Origin: Prosthecobacter sp.
GTDB lineage: Bacteria > Verrucomicrobiota > Verrucomicrobiia > Verrucomicrobiales > Verrucomicrobiaceae
Direction of reading: 5' to 3'
Assembly: GCA_030833205.1 (NCBI GenBank)
Contig: JAURHS010000001.1
Span: 18,623-82,622, forward strand
Length of the DNA stretch: 64,000 nt
Below the pieces are notes generated by a model. It was not told the DNA's origin. It was given only the letters and a program-made list of their open reading frames with translations, and did not search any database. Shown in pieces: positions 17,185 to 25,525 of this stretch. The position numbers and the translations under genes were made by a program. The number at the start of each line of letters is the position of its first letter. Within the stretch, counting starts at the first letter, position 1.

Positions 17185-18876
17185 CTAAGCTTGGCTGGCC
17201 TTTTGGTCCAGGACCCAGGCGGAGACGCAACCCTGATGGGCTTGCGTGACCGTGGCGGCAAAATCCGCCAAGTAACCACGACCTGGATTGGATGCTGGGC
17301 GCTGGGTTGGTCTCGCCGCCAAATTGGCGCACACCTCCACGGTGCCCGCCAGCAGGTCAAAGACGATTTCATCCCCGTCCTGCACCGCGGCGATGGGCCC
17401 GCCAACCGCAGCCTCCGGCGAGGCGTGAATGCCCATCACTCCATGCGAGACCCCCGACACGCGGCCATCGGAGAGAAATGCAACCTTGCCATCGAGGTGC
17501 GGCACCGCCAGCGCGGCGCTGGCGACCAGCAATTCCGGCATTCCTGCCGCCACAGGACCCACTCCACGCAGAACCACGACATGACCGGGCTCAATACGCC
17601 CGGCCGCAGCCGCATCGGAGACCTCGCGCACCGAGGTGAAACAAATGGCACGGCCCCTGAAGCTGGGCTCGGCACGCGAGGACACTTTGAAGACCATGCC
17701 CTCCGGGGCGAGATTTCCAAAACAGACCTGAAGATCCGCGTATTCCTTGAAGGGCTTGCCCAAGGGGGCAATCAGCTCTTGAGCCGCCGGCACCGGTCCC
17801 ACCTGCGCCAGGTTTTCAGCGAGACTTTGACCGGTGACGGTCAGGCAGCTTCCATCGAGTAGTCCGGCATCGAGGAGATGTTTCAGCAACACGGAAGTGC
17901 CGCCAATGCGATGCAGATCCGCCATGGTGCCGCTGCCTCTTGGCGCGAAATTGCAGTACACGGGGGTGCGCCGACAAATCTTCTGGATGTCGCGCAGGGT
18001 GAACTCCACCCCAGCCTCATGGGCAAGCGCGAGCATGTGGAGCACGCCGTTGGTGCTGCCGCCCATGGCAGCAATCGCCACCATTGCATTGGACAGGGCG
18101 GCCTTAGTCAGGATGTCGCGCGGACGGATGTTACGCTCCAACAACCGGCGTATGGCAGCTCCGACACGCGCGGCGTCATCGCGCTTGGCGCCGTCCACCG
18201 CAGGGATGCTGCTGCTGTCGGGAAGGCTTAAACCCATCGCCTCCAAGGCGACGCCCCAAGTATTGAAGGAGGCGGCAATGCCGCAGCCGCCTGCCCCCGG
18301 GCAGGCATGGCGGATGATCTCTTCTGCCTGCTCTACTGGCAACTGTCCGCTGTTGGCCTTGGCTTGGGAATCATAGGCATCAAGGATGGTGATTGGCTTG
18401 CCCGCATGACAACCCGGCAGAATGCTGCCTCCATTGACGATCAGCCCCGGGTAATTGAGGCGCGCCAGAGCCATGGCGAAGGCCGGGCCGTTTTTGTCGC
18501 AGTGATGCAGACCGATCATCGCATCGTAGCGGTGCGCACTGCAGATCATTTCCGCGCCATTGGCCATCAGATTGCGTGAGACCAGTGAGGCCGCTCCGCC
18601 CTCGTGGCCCTGCGTGATGTTGTCGCTGACCGGGCTGACGCCAAAGGCGAAGGCTTTCATGCCCTGCTGCTCGCAACTGGCACGCAACTGCGTTGCCAGA
18701 TCATGGGCCTGCAGGTTGCAGAGGTTGCCCTCAAGCAACGGCGTGGCGATGCCAATCTGAGCTTTGTGAAAGTCCTCCGGAGTAAAGCCAAGGCCCCAAT
18801 AGAACGCCTTGACGCCGCGCTGCCAGCCTTGGGTCAGGGCGGAAGAATTCCAATTCAGAACAGATGCCGTTGCCAT
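17185..18876 (-). CDS. ilvD: dihydroxy-acid dehydratase
   Basis: IlvD dehydrates 2,3-dihydroxy-isovalerate or its methyl homologue to the 2-oxo acid in branched-chain amino acid synthesis, using an Fe-S cluster and Mg2+. The 563-residue length is normal. Cluster cysteines fit Cys53 (NLCNLQAHDL), Cys126 (HCDKNGP) and Cys192/Cys198 in the ACPGAGGCG stretch. GGSTNGVLHMLALAHEAG is the other conserved motif, and the C-terminal part has GRVSG. Some sugar-acid dehydratases share this fold, but nothing argues against IlvD. leuC lies elsewhere in the window (40.3 kb), and I see no other ilv gene nearby. Confidence 0.92.
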   Translation of the reverse strand: MATASVLNWNSSALTQGWQRGVKAFYWGLGFTPEDFHKAQIGIATPLLEGNLCNLQAHDLATQLRASCEQQGMKAFAFGVSPVSDNITQGHEGGAASLVSRNLMANGAEMICSAHRYDAMIGLHHCDKNGPAFAMALARLNYPGLIVNGGSILPGCHAGKPITILDAYDSQAKANSGQLPVEQAEEIIRHACPGAGGCGIAASFNTWGVALEAMGLSLPDSSSIPAVDGAKRDDAARVGAAIRRLLERNIRPRDILTKAALSNAMVAIAAMGGSTNGVLHMLALAHEAGVEFTLRDIQKICRRTPVYCNFAPRGSGTMADLHRIGGTSVLLKHLLDAGLLDGSCLTVTGQSLAENLAQVGPVPAAQELIAPLGKPFKEYADLQVCFGNLAPEGMVFKVSSRAEPSFRGRAICFTSVREVSDAAAAGRIEPGHVVVLRGVGPVAAGMPELLVASAALAVPHLDGKVAFLSDGRVSGVSHGVMGIHASPEAAVGGPIAAVQDGDEIVFDLLAGTVEVCANLAARPTQRPASNPGRGYLADFAATVTQAHQGCVSAWVLDQKASQA

Positions 18877-18958
18877 GCCTGCCTTTCAACGCTGACCGGT
18901 AGTGATGGCAAGCAGAATTGCGCCTGCTTGGTGCGGCACTCTGCGGGCCTTTCAGCCC

Positions 18959-19000
18959 AAAAAAAACCACCGGCTGCCCGCATCACGGGAGCTGGTGGTT
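18959..19000 (-). terminator. terminator of the rplU-rpmA operon
   Basis: Read on the minus strand, AACCACCAGCT pairs with AGCCGGTGGTT around a loop, followed by an eight-base T run (plus-strand A run 18959-18966). It lies 32 nt beyond the rpmA stop and is the clearest minus-strand terminator in the window. Confidence 0.85.
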
Positions 19001-19031
19001 CATTGAAGCGGGACTAGTCCCGGGGAGGAAA

Positions 19032-19289
19032 TCACGCCTGCAATGCAGCCTCGTCAACATTGACGCGACGGCCGTCCTGATCAAAGCGAACTCGGCCGTC
19101 AACCAAGGAGAAGAGAGTATGGTCCTTGCCGATGCCAACATTGCGACCCGGGACCCACTTGGTGCCACGCTGACGAATGATGATGTTGCCGGCGATGACG
19201 ACTTCGCCACCGTATTTCTTCACGCCGAGACGCTTGCTGTTGCTGTCGCGTCCGTTCTTGACGGAACCTTGTCCTTTCTTATGAGCCAT
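19032..19289 (-). CDS. rpmA: 50S ribosomal protein bL27
   Basis: bL27 sits near the peptidyl transferase centre of the large subunit. The 85-residue protein is full length, with [20 protein letters not shown] at the N-terminus and the [15 protein letters not shown] core. The typical KAGG-type N-terminal motif reads KKGQGS, and there is no extended leader needing cleavage. The gene is 38 nt downstream of rplU in the usual order. The usual third member, obgE, is missing, and a terminator follows instead. Confidence 0.97.
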   Translation of the reverse strand: MAHKKGQGSVKNGRDSNSKRLGVKKYGGEVVIAGNIIIRQRGTKWVPGRNVGIGKDHTLFSLVDGRVRFDQDGRRVNVDEAALQA

Positions 19290-19327
19290 GGCGGTGTCGG
19301 GAGGGAGGTTGAGAAAATGCGGGGTGA

Positions 19328-19642
19328 TCAGGCCTGGATGGCAGTGACCTGCACACGGGTCAGGGGCTGGCGATGGCCCTTGGTCTTGTGATAGCCCTTG
19401 CGCTTGCGGAATTTGAAGGCGGTGACCTTCTCGGCCTTGAATTGGCGAATCACCTTGGCCTGCACGCTGGCTCCGGCGAGGGTGGGAGCTCCGACCTTGA
19501 GGCTGGAGCCTTCTCCAGCAGCCAACACCTGATCGAAGGTGGCGACTTCACCTTCGGCCACTTCGAGCTTTTCGACATTGATCTTGTCGCCAACAGACAC
19601 CTTGTACTGTTTGCCACCGGTCTTGATGATTGCGTAAGCCAT
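19328..19642 (-). CDS. rplU: 50S ribosomal protein bL21
   Basis: bL21 has 104 residues from the ATG at 19642, giving the classic start [15 protein letters not shown]. It ends with [19 protein letters not shown], the conserved rRNA-binding tail. The frame runs open to 19723, but this is upstream leader. It forms a two-gene operon with rpmA. The leader (19643-19740) holds two short perfect palindromes described separately. Confidence 0.97.
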   Translation of the reverse strand: MAYAIIKTGGKQYKVSVGDKINVEKLEVAEGEVATFDQVLAAGEGSSLKVGAPTLAGASVQAKVIRQFKAEKVTAFKFRKRKGYHKTKGHRQPLTRVQVTAIQA

Positions 19643-19683
19643 AAAACTCTGAAATGCAGGGATTTGGGTGCCCTCGAGCCGCA

Positions 19684-19696
19684 GGCACGGCGTGCC
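19684..19696. promoter_or_regulatory. short palindrome in the rplU leader
   Basis: GGCACG at 19684-19689 and CGTGCC at 19691-19696 form a perfect 6-bp inverted repeat with a 1-nt centre, 42 nt upstream of the rplU start. It could be part of a leader hairpin or an operator. No known ribosomal leader motif is matched with confidence. Confidence 0.3.
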
Positions 19697-19722
19697 AAAA
19701 CGGGAGTAAGGGGTAGGTAACA

Positions 19723-19736
19723 TGACATGAATGTCA
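19723..19736. promoter_or_regulatory. palindromic site in the divergent rplU/deacetylase promoter region
   Basis: TGACAT and ATGTCA form a perfect 6-bp inverted repeat separated by two bases. It lies about 80 nt from rplU and about 80 nt from the divergent gene at 19816. On the minus strand it begins with CTGACA, a good -35-like hexamer, so it might be a promoter with an operator; no convincing -10 follows. Confidence 0.35.
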
Positions 19737-19815
19737 GTGGAATCAACCGGTTTTTCGATCCGTTGGCTGCAGTCTGGCCTTGCCAGCCCCGATCAGGCAG
19801 TCCAAAGCAGGGCCA

Positions 19816-20934
19816 ATGCTGCGCGGTGCCAAACAGTGGCTTGTTCCCTATCTCCGATCCTCGGCGCGCCGCCTCGAGGTTCATCCAGATCGGCCTTTGC
19901 AGGTTTTCATCGCTCTCTGCGATCACTTTGAACCCCTGCACCACACCGATCTTCAGGGGGCAAAACGGAGGGTGCAGACCTGGTGCGAGCAATGGCCAGC
20001 TCAGGTGAATGGCTTTCACGATCACAGCGGTCGAGGGCCGAGGCACAGTTTTTTTTATCCCATCGAGAAGTATCACGCCGAGCTGCTCGCCCCGCTGGCG
20101 GATCTCTGCGCACGCACTGGCAGCGAAGTTGAGGTTCATCTTCACCACGACAACGACAATGCCCAGAGCCTGCGCGCCAAACTGCAGCAAGGCATCGACG
20201 AGCTGCGCAGCCACGGGCTTTTGGGACAAGACGCGCAGGGCAAGACGCGCTTCGCCTTCATTCATGGCAACTGGGCCTTGGACAACTCCCACCCCTCTGG
20301 CCGCCGCTGTGGCGTCAATGACGAACTGGCAGTGCTGCGACAAGCTGGCTGCTACGCAGACATGACCATGCCCGCGGCACCTGATCCCTGCCAAAGCCAC
20401 CAGGTCAATCGGCTCTATTACGCCAGGGAGGATGGGCGCGCGCGCTCGCAGGATGAAGGCTTTCCCTGCCTCCGCGGTGCTCAGCAGAACCTGCGCCACC
20501 ACCCCGAGCATCTGCTCATGGTTCAAGGGCCGCTGGCCCTGAACTGGCGCTGGCGAAAATGGGGGCTGTTGCCCCGGCTTGAAAACGCGGAAATCTGCGC
20601 CAGCAATCCGCCATCACTGCAACGCTTCCAACTCTGGCTCAAGCACGCGCCGGGCATCCTCAATGGGCCGCCTTGGATTTTCATCAAGCTGCACAGTCAC
20701 GGCGGCATTGAGCCCAATTTTCAAGTGCTTTTGGGAGAGGCAATGCGCCGGTTTTACCGCGAGCTTGAGCAATTCAGCACCGAGCATCCCGGCCTTGGCA
20801 TTCATTTCGTGACTGCGCGTGAGATGGTGAACCTCATTCATGCGGCAGAAGACGGCCACGACGGACCACCTTCGGCAGCGCTCAATCATCACATTGCCGC
20901 ACCCCCTGTGCTGGCGGGTTCCAGCAGCCGCTGA
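19816..20934 (+). CDS. polysaccharide deacetylase-like protein
   Basis: The protein has 372 residues from the ATG at 19816 (AGGG lies just upstream; an earlier in-frame start at 19780 is possible). It resembles a glycoside hydrolase/deacetylase-type (beta/alpha) barrel family found in PVC and exopolysaccharide loci. Visible motifs are FIALCDHFEP, HLHHDND as a likely metal site, and FIHGNWALDNSHP. No signal peptide is present. A role in polysaccharide modification is inferred from fold resemblance only. The 3' end overlaps the convergent GNAT gene by 46 nt. Confidence 0.65.
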   Translation: MLRGAKQWLVPYLRSSARRLEVHPDRPLQVFIALCDHFEPLHHTDLQGAKRRVQTWCEQWPAQVNGFHDHSGRGPRHSFFYPIEKYHAELLAPLADLCARTGSEVEVHLHHDNDNAQSLRAKLQQGIDELRSHGLLGQDAQGKTRFAFIHGNWALDNSHPSGRRCGVNDELAVLRQAGCYADMTMPAAPDPCQSHQVNRLYYAREDGRARSQDEGFPCLRGAQQNLRHHPEHLLMVQGPLALNWRWRKWGLLPRLENAEICASNPPSLQRFQLWLKHAPGILNGPPWIFIKLHSHGGIEPNFQVLLGEAMRRFYRELEQFSTEHPGLGIHFVTAREMVNLIHAAEDGHDGPPSAALNHHIAAPPVLAGSSSR

Positions 20935-21443
20935 ACCAACTGCAGATCAAGCCAACGATCAAACTTGCGCCCGGCCTCACGAATGCTGCCGCAGGGGGAA
21001 AAGCCCAGGCGATGATGCAAACGCAGGCTGGCTTCATTGCTGGCATCAATCACGCCGATCATGTTGTGGAAACCCCGTTGCCTCGCGTCTTCAATCAATG
21101 CGCTCAACAGCCTTCTGCCCAGGCCCGCGCCCCGCTGACTGACTTCAATGTACAGCGAGTGCTCCACCGTGAATTGATAGGCGGCATGAGGACGAAAAGG
21201 ACCATAGGTCGCAAAGCCCAGCAATTCGCCCTGCTCATTCTCGAGCCCCAACACCGGCCAGTTGCCCTCTCGTTTGGCTTGCCACCACTGGCGCATGAAG
21301 GCCTCGTCACGAGGGTGCAGATCATAGAGTGCCGTGCTGTTGACAATGGCCTCGTTGAAGATTGCCCGCACGGCCTCATGGTGGCGCTCGACACAGGGGA
21401 TGCAGCGCAGATCGCGCCCGGGGCTGGTTGAGGGTGAGTTCAT
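20889..21443 (-). CDS. GNAT family N-acetyltransferase (phosphinothricin acetyltransferase-like)
   Basis: The 184-residue protein has the GNAT fold. The acetyl-CoA loop reads QRGAGLGRRLL, following the strand EHSLYIEVS, and the C-terminal part has NEASLRLHHRLGFSPCGSIR then a GRKFDRW motif, as in the Pat/MnaT (YncA) group that acetylates phosphinothricin or methionine derivatives. Its last 46 nt overlap the convergent deacetylase-like gene. The natural substrate cannot be told from sequence. Confidence 0.87.
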   Translation of the reverse strand: MNSPSTSPGRDLRCIPCVERHHEAVRAIFNEAIVNSTALYDLHPRDEAFMRQWWQAKREGNWPVLGLENEQGELLGFATYGPFRPHAAYQFTVEHSLYIEVSQRGAGLGRRLLSALIEDARQRGFHNMIGVIDASNEASLRLHHRLGFSPCGSIREAGRKFDRWLDLQLVQRLLEPASTGGAAM

Positions 21444-21636
21444 AAATCCAGGGCCCGTTGCAAGGGCCGCGAGGCAGGGGAGAGGTCCAGAGAGGCGACC
21501 CCAGAGGGCGCCCTGGGGCCATCATGCACGGGGCTGGCAGCAAAGGCAACTGCACTGAGAAAGGCAGCCCAGGAGCCAGTCAAAGGCCGCAGGTTCCGTC
21601 TTGCCCCCGGGCGGCGCCACTGCCAAGCTCAACACC
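21444..21636. other. 193-bp intergenic region, GC-rich
   Basis: Divergent promoter region between the GNAT gene and the lipoprotein gene. It contains several GC-rich short inverted repeats (for example GGGCGCCCTGGGGCC around 21505) but no recognisable riboswitch, small RNA or clear promoter. The short open frames across it have no protein-like features. Confidence 0.4.
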
Positions 21637-22623
21637 ATGACTCTGCGCCCCTGTGATCTTGCCGCGTTGCTTTGCGCCTGCCTGCTCTGTTCATGCGGCC
21701 CTTCGAAACCGCCGGCAACCTCTTTGGAGCAACCCCCTCAACCGCCAGCCCCAAAGGCCTCCGAAGTTGGGACCGCCGCCAAACCTGCAGAGGTCATGCC
21801 CAGCGCGCCTGTGGATATCGGTGACTTCGGAAGCGATCAACCCGTGGAGCGGGATGATTTGCCGTCTCGTGGCGTGATTCGTTTCGGTCCAAAGGAGCAT
21901 GTTCACAGCAATCAGGCGCACTGGGAGTCCTATGTCTGGGACAAATTCAATGCCAAGCGAACCGGGGATTATCAAGTGCGCCTGACCTACACGCTGCGCC
22001 GAGCCAGTCTGGGGATGCAATTTCGCATGGGCGACTTGGTGGCTAAAAAGCCGCTGAAGAACACTGGCATTCCCAAGAAAATTTACCTTGGTGATGTGCA
22101 GATCAAGCAGACCGGACCCATGCCCTTTTCGATGATCACTGCGCCTTCTGAGGATGGTGGCTTCCAACTGTTGGAAGTGGCTCTCATTCCCAAGCCCGCA
22201 GCGCCTCCTCCGGCAGCCGCCAAGGATGGCAGCCTGGTACTTGAAGCCAGACACGCCACCACTTGGTCGGAGCTCATGCGCTATGAGCCTCAGGCACAGA
22301 AAAACTGCCTTGGATACTGGACCCAGGTGGAGGACTTTGCGGATTGGTCTCTCCCCGCGCTACCGGCAGGAAAGTATGAGGTCACTGTCCATTACGGCTG
22401 CGGCAAGGGTCAGGGCGGAAGCGAATTGCAACTCCGCCTTGGTCAACAGGCTTTGGCGTGGAAGACTGAGGACACCGGTGGATTCCAAAATTGGAAGGCG
22501 CTAAACCTCGGCGAAATTCATCTGCAGACTCAGGCCTCAGCCCGTCTTTCCCTGCAGCCCCGCAGCAAGGCGGGCAATGCCATCGTGGACATTCAAAAGA
22601 TTGTGCTGACTCCCAAAAGCTGA
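21637..22623 (+). CDS. lipoprotein with a carbohydrate-binding-like C-terminal domain
   Basis: The protein has 328 residues from the ATG at 21637, with a Cys-rich lipoprotein signal (lipobox near SCGP). A Pro-rich linker follows. Two beta-rich domains are visible. The first has WESYVWDKFNAKRTGDYQVR; the second has WTQVEDFADWSLPALPAGKY followed by VTVHYGCGKGQGGSELQLRL, which resembles CBM6/DUF5077-type modules in secreted PVC glycan proteins. The binding target is unknown. It is followed 8 nt later by the EEP gene, so the two are probably co-transcribed. Confidence 0.65.
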   Translation: MTLRPCDLAALLCACLLCSCGPSKPPATSLEQPPQPPAPKASEVGTAAKPAEVMPSAPVDIGDFGSDQPVERDDLPSRGVIRFGPKEHVHSNQAHWESYVWDKFNAKRTGDYQVRLTYTLRRASLGMQFRMGDLVAKKPLKNTGIPKKIYLGDVQIKQTGPMPFSMITAPSEDGGFQLLEVALIPKPAAPPPAAAKDGSLVLEARHATTWSELMRYEPQAQKNCLGYWTQVEDFADWSLPALPAGKYEVTVHYGCGKGQGGSELQLRLGQQALAWKTEDTGGFQNWKALNLGEIHLQTQASARLSLQPRSKAGNAIVDIQKIVLTPKS

Positions 22624-22631
22624 GGCCGGCG

Positions 22632-23546
22632 ATGACTCGGCTTCTGCCTTGGATTCGCCGCTTCGGCTGGCTGGTGCTTGCAACAGGGCTGCTGCTGCGC
22701 TGGTGGCTGCGCGATCTCCACCCGTCGTGGGCTCCTCTCTTTTATGCACTCGCTCCCGGGGTGTTGGTCATTGGCTGGGGAATGCTCGCCCTGTTGGAGA
22801 AGGGCCTTCGTCGGCGCCTCGTTGCGCTACTCATGGCGCAGGCAGTATGGTTTTGGCCGACGGCTTCCCCGCGGGAGTCGCCGCCGCAGAAACCCTTTCA
22901 CGAAGCATCCAAGCGCTGGTCAATCTTGTTCTGGAACCTTGCTCGGCCTCAGGGATTGCATCAGGGGGCCTTGGACCTGATTCGCCAGCGCAAACCGGAT
23001 CTTGCCGCCTTTGTGGAACCCGGGGTATTTTCGCCAGCGCTTCTGGAAGCCTACCGCAAAGAGCTGCCCGATCACTTCGTGGAATGGATGCCTCGCGGGA
23101 TTTTGTGGGTCAGCCGCGCCCTGTCCCGACGCGGACAACGCGACCGGCTCGCTGCCCAGGGCGCTTGGGCATCATTTCGGGTAGAGGATGAGCAGGGAGG
23201 CTTTCCGGTTTTGGTTTGCGATCTGCGCATTGTTGATGGCTGGAATGGGCATCGGGCAGAGCAGTTCTCACAATTGCAACAGCTGCTGCCCAGACACCCC
23301 GCCTTCATCGTCATGGGGGATTTCAACACGCCCGTGGATTCCTGTTTTTTTGATTCCTGGATGCCGCACGGTTTCCACGCCTTGAGTCCGGAGCGATTGC
23401 CGATGGCGACTTGGCCGGCACTTTTACCGCTCTGGAACCTCGATCAAGTTTGGCTGGGCAGGGCATGGCAGGTGCACAGCGCGAATCGTCTGTGGGCACC
23501 GCAGTGCAGCGATCACGCTGCATTGTGGCTGGAGATTCAGCGCTGA
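22632..23546 (+). CDS. membrane endonuclease/exonuclease/phosphatase (EEP) family protein
   Basis: The protein has 304 residues from the ATG at 22632, 8 nt after the lipoprotein stop. The N-terminus has two or three hydrophobic helices (about residues 8-80), then an EEP domain. The EEP signatures are ILFWNLARP (Asn), a Glu in FVEPG, VMGDFNTPVD (Asp and Asn), LDQVW and CSDHAAL at the end. All catalytic residues are present, so a metal-dependent phosphoesterase is likely. The membrane anchor would place the domain on one face of the inner membrane. Family members act on nucleic acids, phospholipids or inositol phosphates. Confidence 0.85.
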   Translation: MTRLLPWIRRFGWLVLATGLLLRWWLRDLHPSWAPLFYALAPGVLVIGWGMLALLEKGLRRRLVALLMAQAVWFWPTASPRESPPQKPFHEASKRWSILFWNLARPQGLHQGALDLIRQRKPDLAAFVEPGVFSPALLEAYRKELPDHFVEWMPRGILWVSRALSRRGQRDRLAAQGAWASFRVEDEQGGFPVLVCDLRIVDGWNGHRAEQFSQLQQLLPRHPAFIVMGDFNTPVDSCFFDSWMPHGFHALSPERLPMATWPALLPLWNLDQVWLGRAWQVHSANRLWAPQCSDHAALWLEIQR

Positions 23547-23581
23547 ATTCAAGCCGCTGAATCACGACAGTGCCTCGAAGA

Positions 23582-24130
23582 TCAGGCAATGCGCCAGTCA
23601 ACTTCCAGAGTTTGCACTGTCCCGCGTCGGTCGTGGTACTTGATCTGCCCGTGCTCGACTCCGTATTCGTGGAGACACTTCGTCGCCCGAACATCGTGGG
23701 CACAGTACTCTGCGATCTCCAACAACCGACCCTGCTGCCACCAGCTCAATGCCTTGAGCCCATCTGCGGTTTTGCCAACGCCAAGCGTGGCCGCGGCGGC
23801 ATCCTCCAGTTTGATGCGGTGGCCGAGGCGTTTTTCGATGTCTTCGAGCAGGTCAAAGCTGCGCACTTGATCGCGAAAATCCAGCACGGTCTGGCCCATG
23901 AGCACTTCGTAGTCAAAGCTGATGTGATTGAAGCCAATCACACAGTCGGCTCGCTTGAGTTGTTCAATGAGCTCTTGGCTGTCATCTTGTTCGTAAATGC
24001 GATATTCCGACAGCCGTGTGCTGTAGGTGACGGCAATGGAAATGCCCATCTGGTGCTTATTGCCCCAACCGCCCACATCATTGGCGGTACGACGCGTTTC
24101 CAGATCAAAATAGACCAGGTCTTTGGACAT
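23582..24130 (-). CDS. DEDDy-type 3'-5' exonuclease (YprB/RNase H-like fold)
   Basis: The 182-residue protein has all three Exo motifs: FDLETR (Asp, Glu), GFNHISFDYEVL (Asp) and EYCAHDVRAT (Tyr, Asp) near residue 145. The last motif has Tyr four residues before Asp, as in the DEDDy class. It resembles helicase-associated predicted exonucleases and should degrade DNA or RNA. It lies 15 nt downstream of infA on the same strand, suggesting one transcript and a possible RNA role. Confidence 0.85.
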   Translation of the reverse strand: MSKDLVYFDLETRRTANDVGGWGNKHQMGISIAVTYSTRLSEYRIYEQDDSQELIEQLKRADCVIGFNHISFDYEVLMGQTVLDFRDQVRSFDLLEDIEKRLGHRIKLEDAAAATLGVGKTADGLKALSWWQQGRLLEIAEYCAHDVRATKCLHEYGVEHGQIKYHDRRGTVQTLEVDWRIA

Positions 24131-24145
24131 GCCGCGAACGGAGCC

Positions 24146-24628
24146 TCAGAGGCGGTACACAATGCGGGCCTTGTCCATGTCGTAGGGAGACATTTCCAAT
24201 TTGACCTGATCTCCAATGACCAGACGAATCCACTTTTTGCGCATCTTGCCAGAAATGTGCGCCAAGACCTCGTGACCGTTGCGCAGCTTGACCTTGAACA
24301 TCGTGCCTGCAAGGACGGCAGTAATGGTACCCTCGAGCTCAATGGCCTCCTCCTTCTGGTGTGCATCAGGCTCAGGCGGCTTAGGCGCGGGACGGCTGAC
24401 TGGGCGGGACGGTGGGCGTTTGCCACCCATGGGACCGCCATTGGGGCGCCCTCCTGGTCCCCTGCGATTTTGATTTGGAGCACCCGCGGGCTGGCCGGGA
24501 CGAGTGGCGCCAGGAGCAGAACCGGGTGCACTGGCAGGGGGTCGGGCCGGCGCAGGTTGCGAACTCACTGGGCGAACGAATCCAGCAGGTCTGGAGGAAA
24601 ATTGGCTGCGCTGGGGAGGGGAACTCAT
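24146..24628 (-). CDS. infA: translation initiation factor IF-1 with a long Pro-rich N-terminal extension
   Basis: Residues 91-160 are a complete IF-1 ([40 protein letters not shown]). Normal IF-1 is about 72 residues, but no ATG lies near the IF-1 domain start. From the ATG at 24628 the protein has 160 residues, of which the first 90 are low-complexity Pro, Gly, Arg, Ser and Gln; an ATG at 24430 would still leave a 24-residue extension. The frame continues upstream to 24850 but runs antisense across tRNA-His, so I end it at 24628. IF-1 binds the 30S A site. The exonuclease gene follows 15 nt downstream. Confidence 0.85.
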   Translation of the reverse strand: MSSPPQRSQFSSRPAGFVRPVSSQPAPARPPASAPGSAPGATRPGQPAGAPNQNRRGPGGRPNGGPMGGKRPPSRPVSRPAPKPPEPDAHQKEEAIELEGTITAVLAGTMFKVKLRNGHEVLAHISGKMRKKWIRLVIGDQVKLEMSPYDMDKARIVYRL

Positions 24629-24720
24629 GAACACGCAGATTGTGGCCAAGGCACCCCCTTGACAACCAAAAAAAGCGCTGGCGTCGAGGAAGGATCTGAC
24701 TAGATTCGCCAACCCAAGAT

Positions 24721-24796
24721 GGTGGTCGTAGCTCAAAGGTAGAGCCCCAGATTGTGATTCTGGTTGTTGCGGGTTCGAATCCCGTCGATCACCCCA
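24721..24796 (+). tRNA. tRNA-His (GUG), CCA encoded
   Basis: This is a full cloverleaf. The acceptor GGTGGTCG pairs with CGATCACC, which includes the extra G(-1):C73 pair that marks tRNA-His. The anticodon GTG lies at 24754-24756 in loop ATTGTGATT. The T arm is GGGTTCGAATCCC, and CCA is encoded at 24794-24796. The rnc start codon is 12 nt downstream. Confidence 0.96.
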
Positions 24797-24808
24797 CCTC
24801 GCAGCGAC

Positions 24809-25525
24809 ATGGAGGCACTCGAATCCCGGCTCGGCCATCCTTTCCGCCAACCGGAGCTACTCTTGGAGGCGCTGACGCACCCCAGTTGGTCGCATGAGGC
24901 CGGGCGGCACCATCGCCACAATCAGCGCTTGGAATTCCTGGGCGACGCCGTGCTTCAACTGGTGTGTTCCCAGTGGGCTTTGGAATTGTTTCCCGCAGCA
25001 CCGGAAGGCGTTCTGACTCAATGGAGGGCACAATTTGTGTCCACTGACTTTCTTTGCGAGGTTGCCCATGCCCTGGAGTTGCCACGCCACCTACGAATGG
25101 GTCGCGGAGAAATCGCTCAAGGCGGGTTGCAAAAGGCCAACGCGTTGGCTGACGCCTTTGAGGCTGTGGTGGGTGCCTTGTTCATGGATGCGGGCTATGG
25201 TGCAGTCGAAGCCTGTCTCCGCTGCTTGATGTTGCCATTGATGCAGTCCCGGCAAGTACCCGCAGAAACCCAAAACCCGAAGGGTCAATTGCAGGAGCAA
25301 CTGCAGCGCCTGGCACCGGAATCGCCCGTTTACCAGGTGACCATGCTTCAAAATGCTCCCTTGCCACCACGCTTCAGAGCCTCGGTTTACTGGCAATCCC
25401 ATTTGCTAGGAGAGGGAGAGGGGCCATCCAAAAAGCGGGCAGAGATGGCGGCGGCAAGCTCTGCCTTACGCGATCTGAACAACCATGTGAATGACTTGGA
25501 AAAGGGCCGCTCGAGCTGTGCATAA
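24809..25525 (+). CDS. rnc: ribonuclease III
   Basis: RNase III cleaves double-stranded RNA, including rRNA precursors and structured mRNAs. The protein has 238 residues from the ATG at 24809. The signature [14 protein letters not shown] holds the catalytic Glu and Asp, with the second Asp/Glu set in [20 protein letters not shown]. The C-terminal dsRBD includes [16 protein letters not shown]. The gene begins 12 nt after tRNA-His, so read-through transcripts would carry the tRNA in the rnc leader. Expression from the tRNA promoter is plausible. Confidence 0.96.
   Translation: MEALESRLGHPFRQPELLLEALTHPSWSHEAGRHHRHNQRLEFLGDAVLQLVCSQWALELFPAAPEGVLTQWRAQFVSTDFLCEVAHALELPRHLRMGRGEIAQGGLQKANALADAFEAVVGALFMDAGYGAVEACLRCLMLPLMQSRQVPAETQNPKGQLQEQLQRLAPESPVYQVTMLQNAPLPPRFRASVYWQSHLLGEGEGPSKKRAEMAAASSALRDLNNHVNDLEKGRSSCA

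Noticed and set aside
15978-17249. Open frame of 423 residues on the plus strand antisense to the secreted oxidoreductase
   Set aside because: Covers a well-supported Gfo/Idh/MocA gene on the other strand and has no own motifs.
18290-18307. Perfect palindrome GCCTGCCCCCGGGCAGGC in ilvD
   Set aside because: It encodes the conserved CPGAG Fe-S motif, so the symmetry is a by-product of codon choice.
24629-24850. Upstream extension of the infA frame
   Set aside because: It would run antisense through the complete tRNA-His gene, and its sequence is not protein-like, so the start was set at the ATG at 24628.
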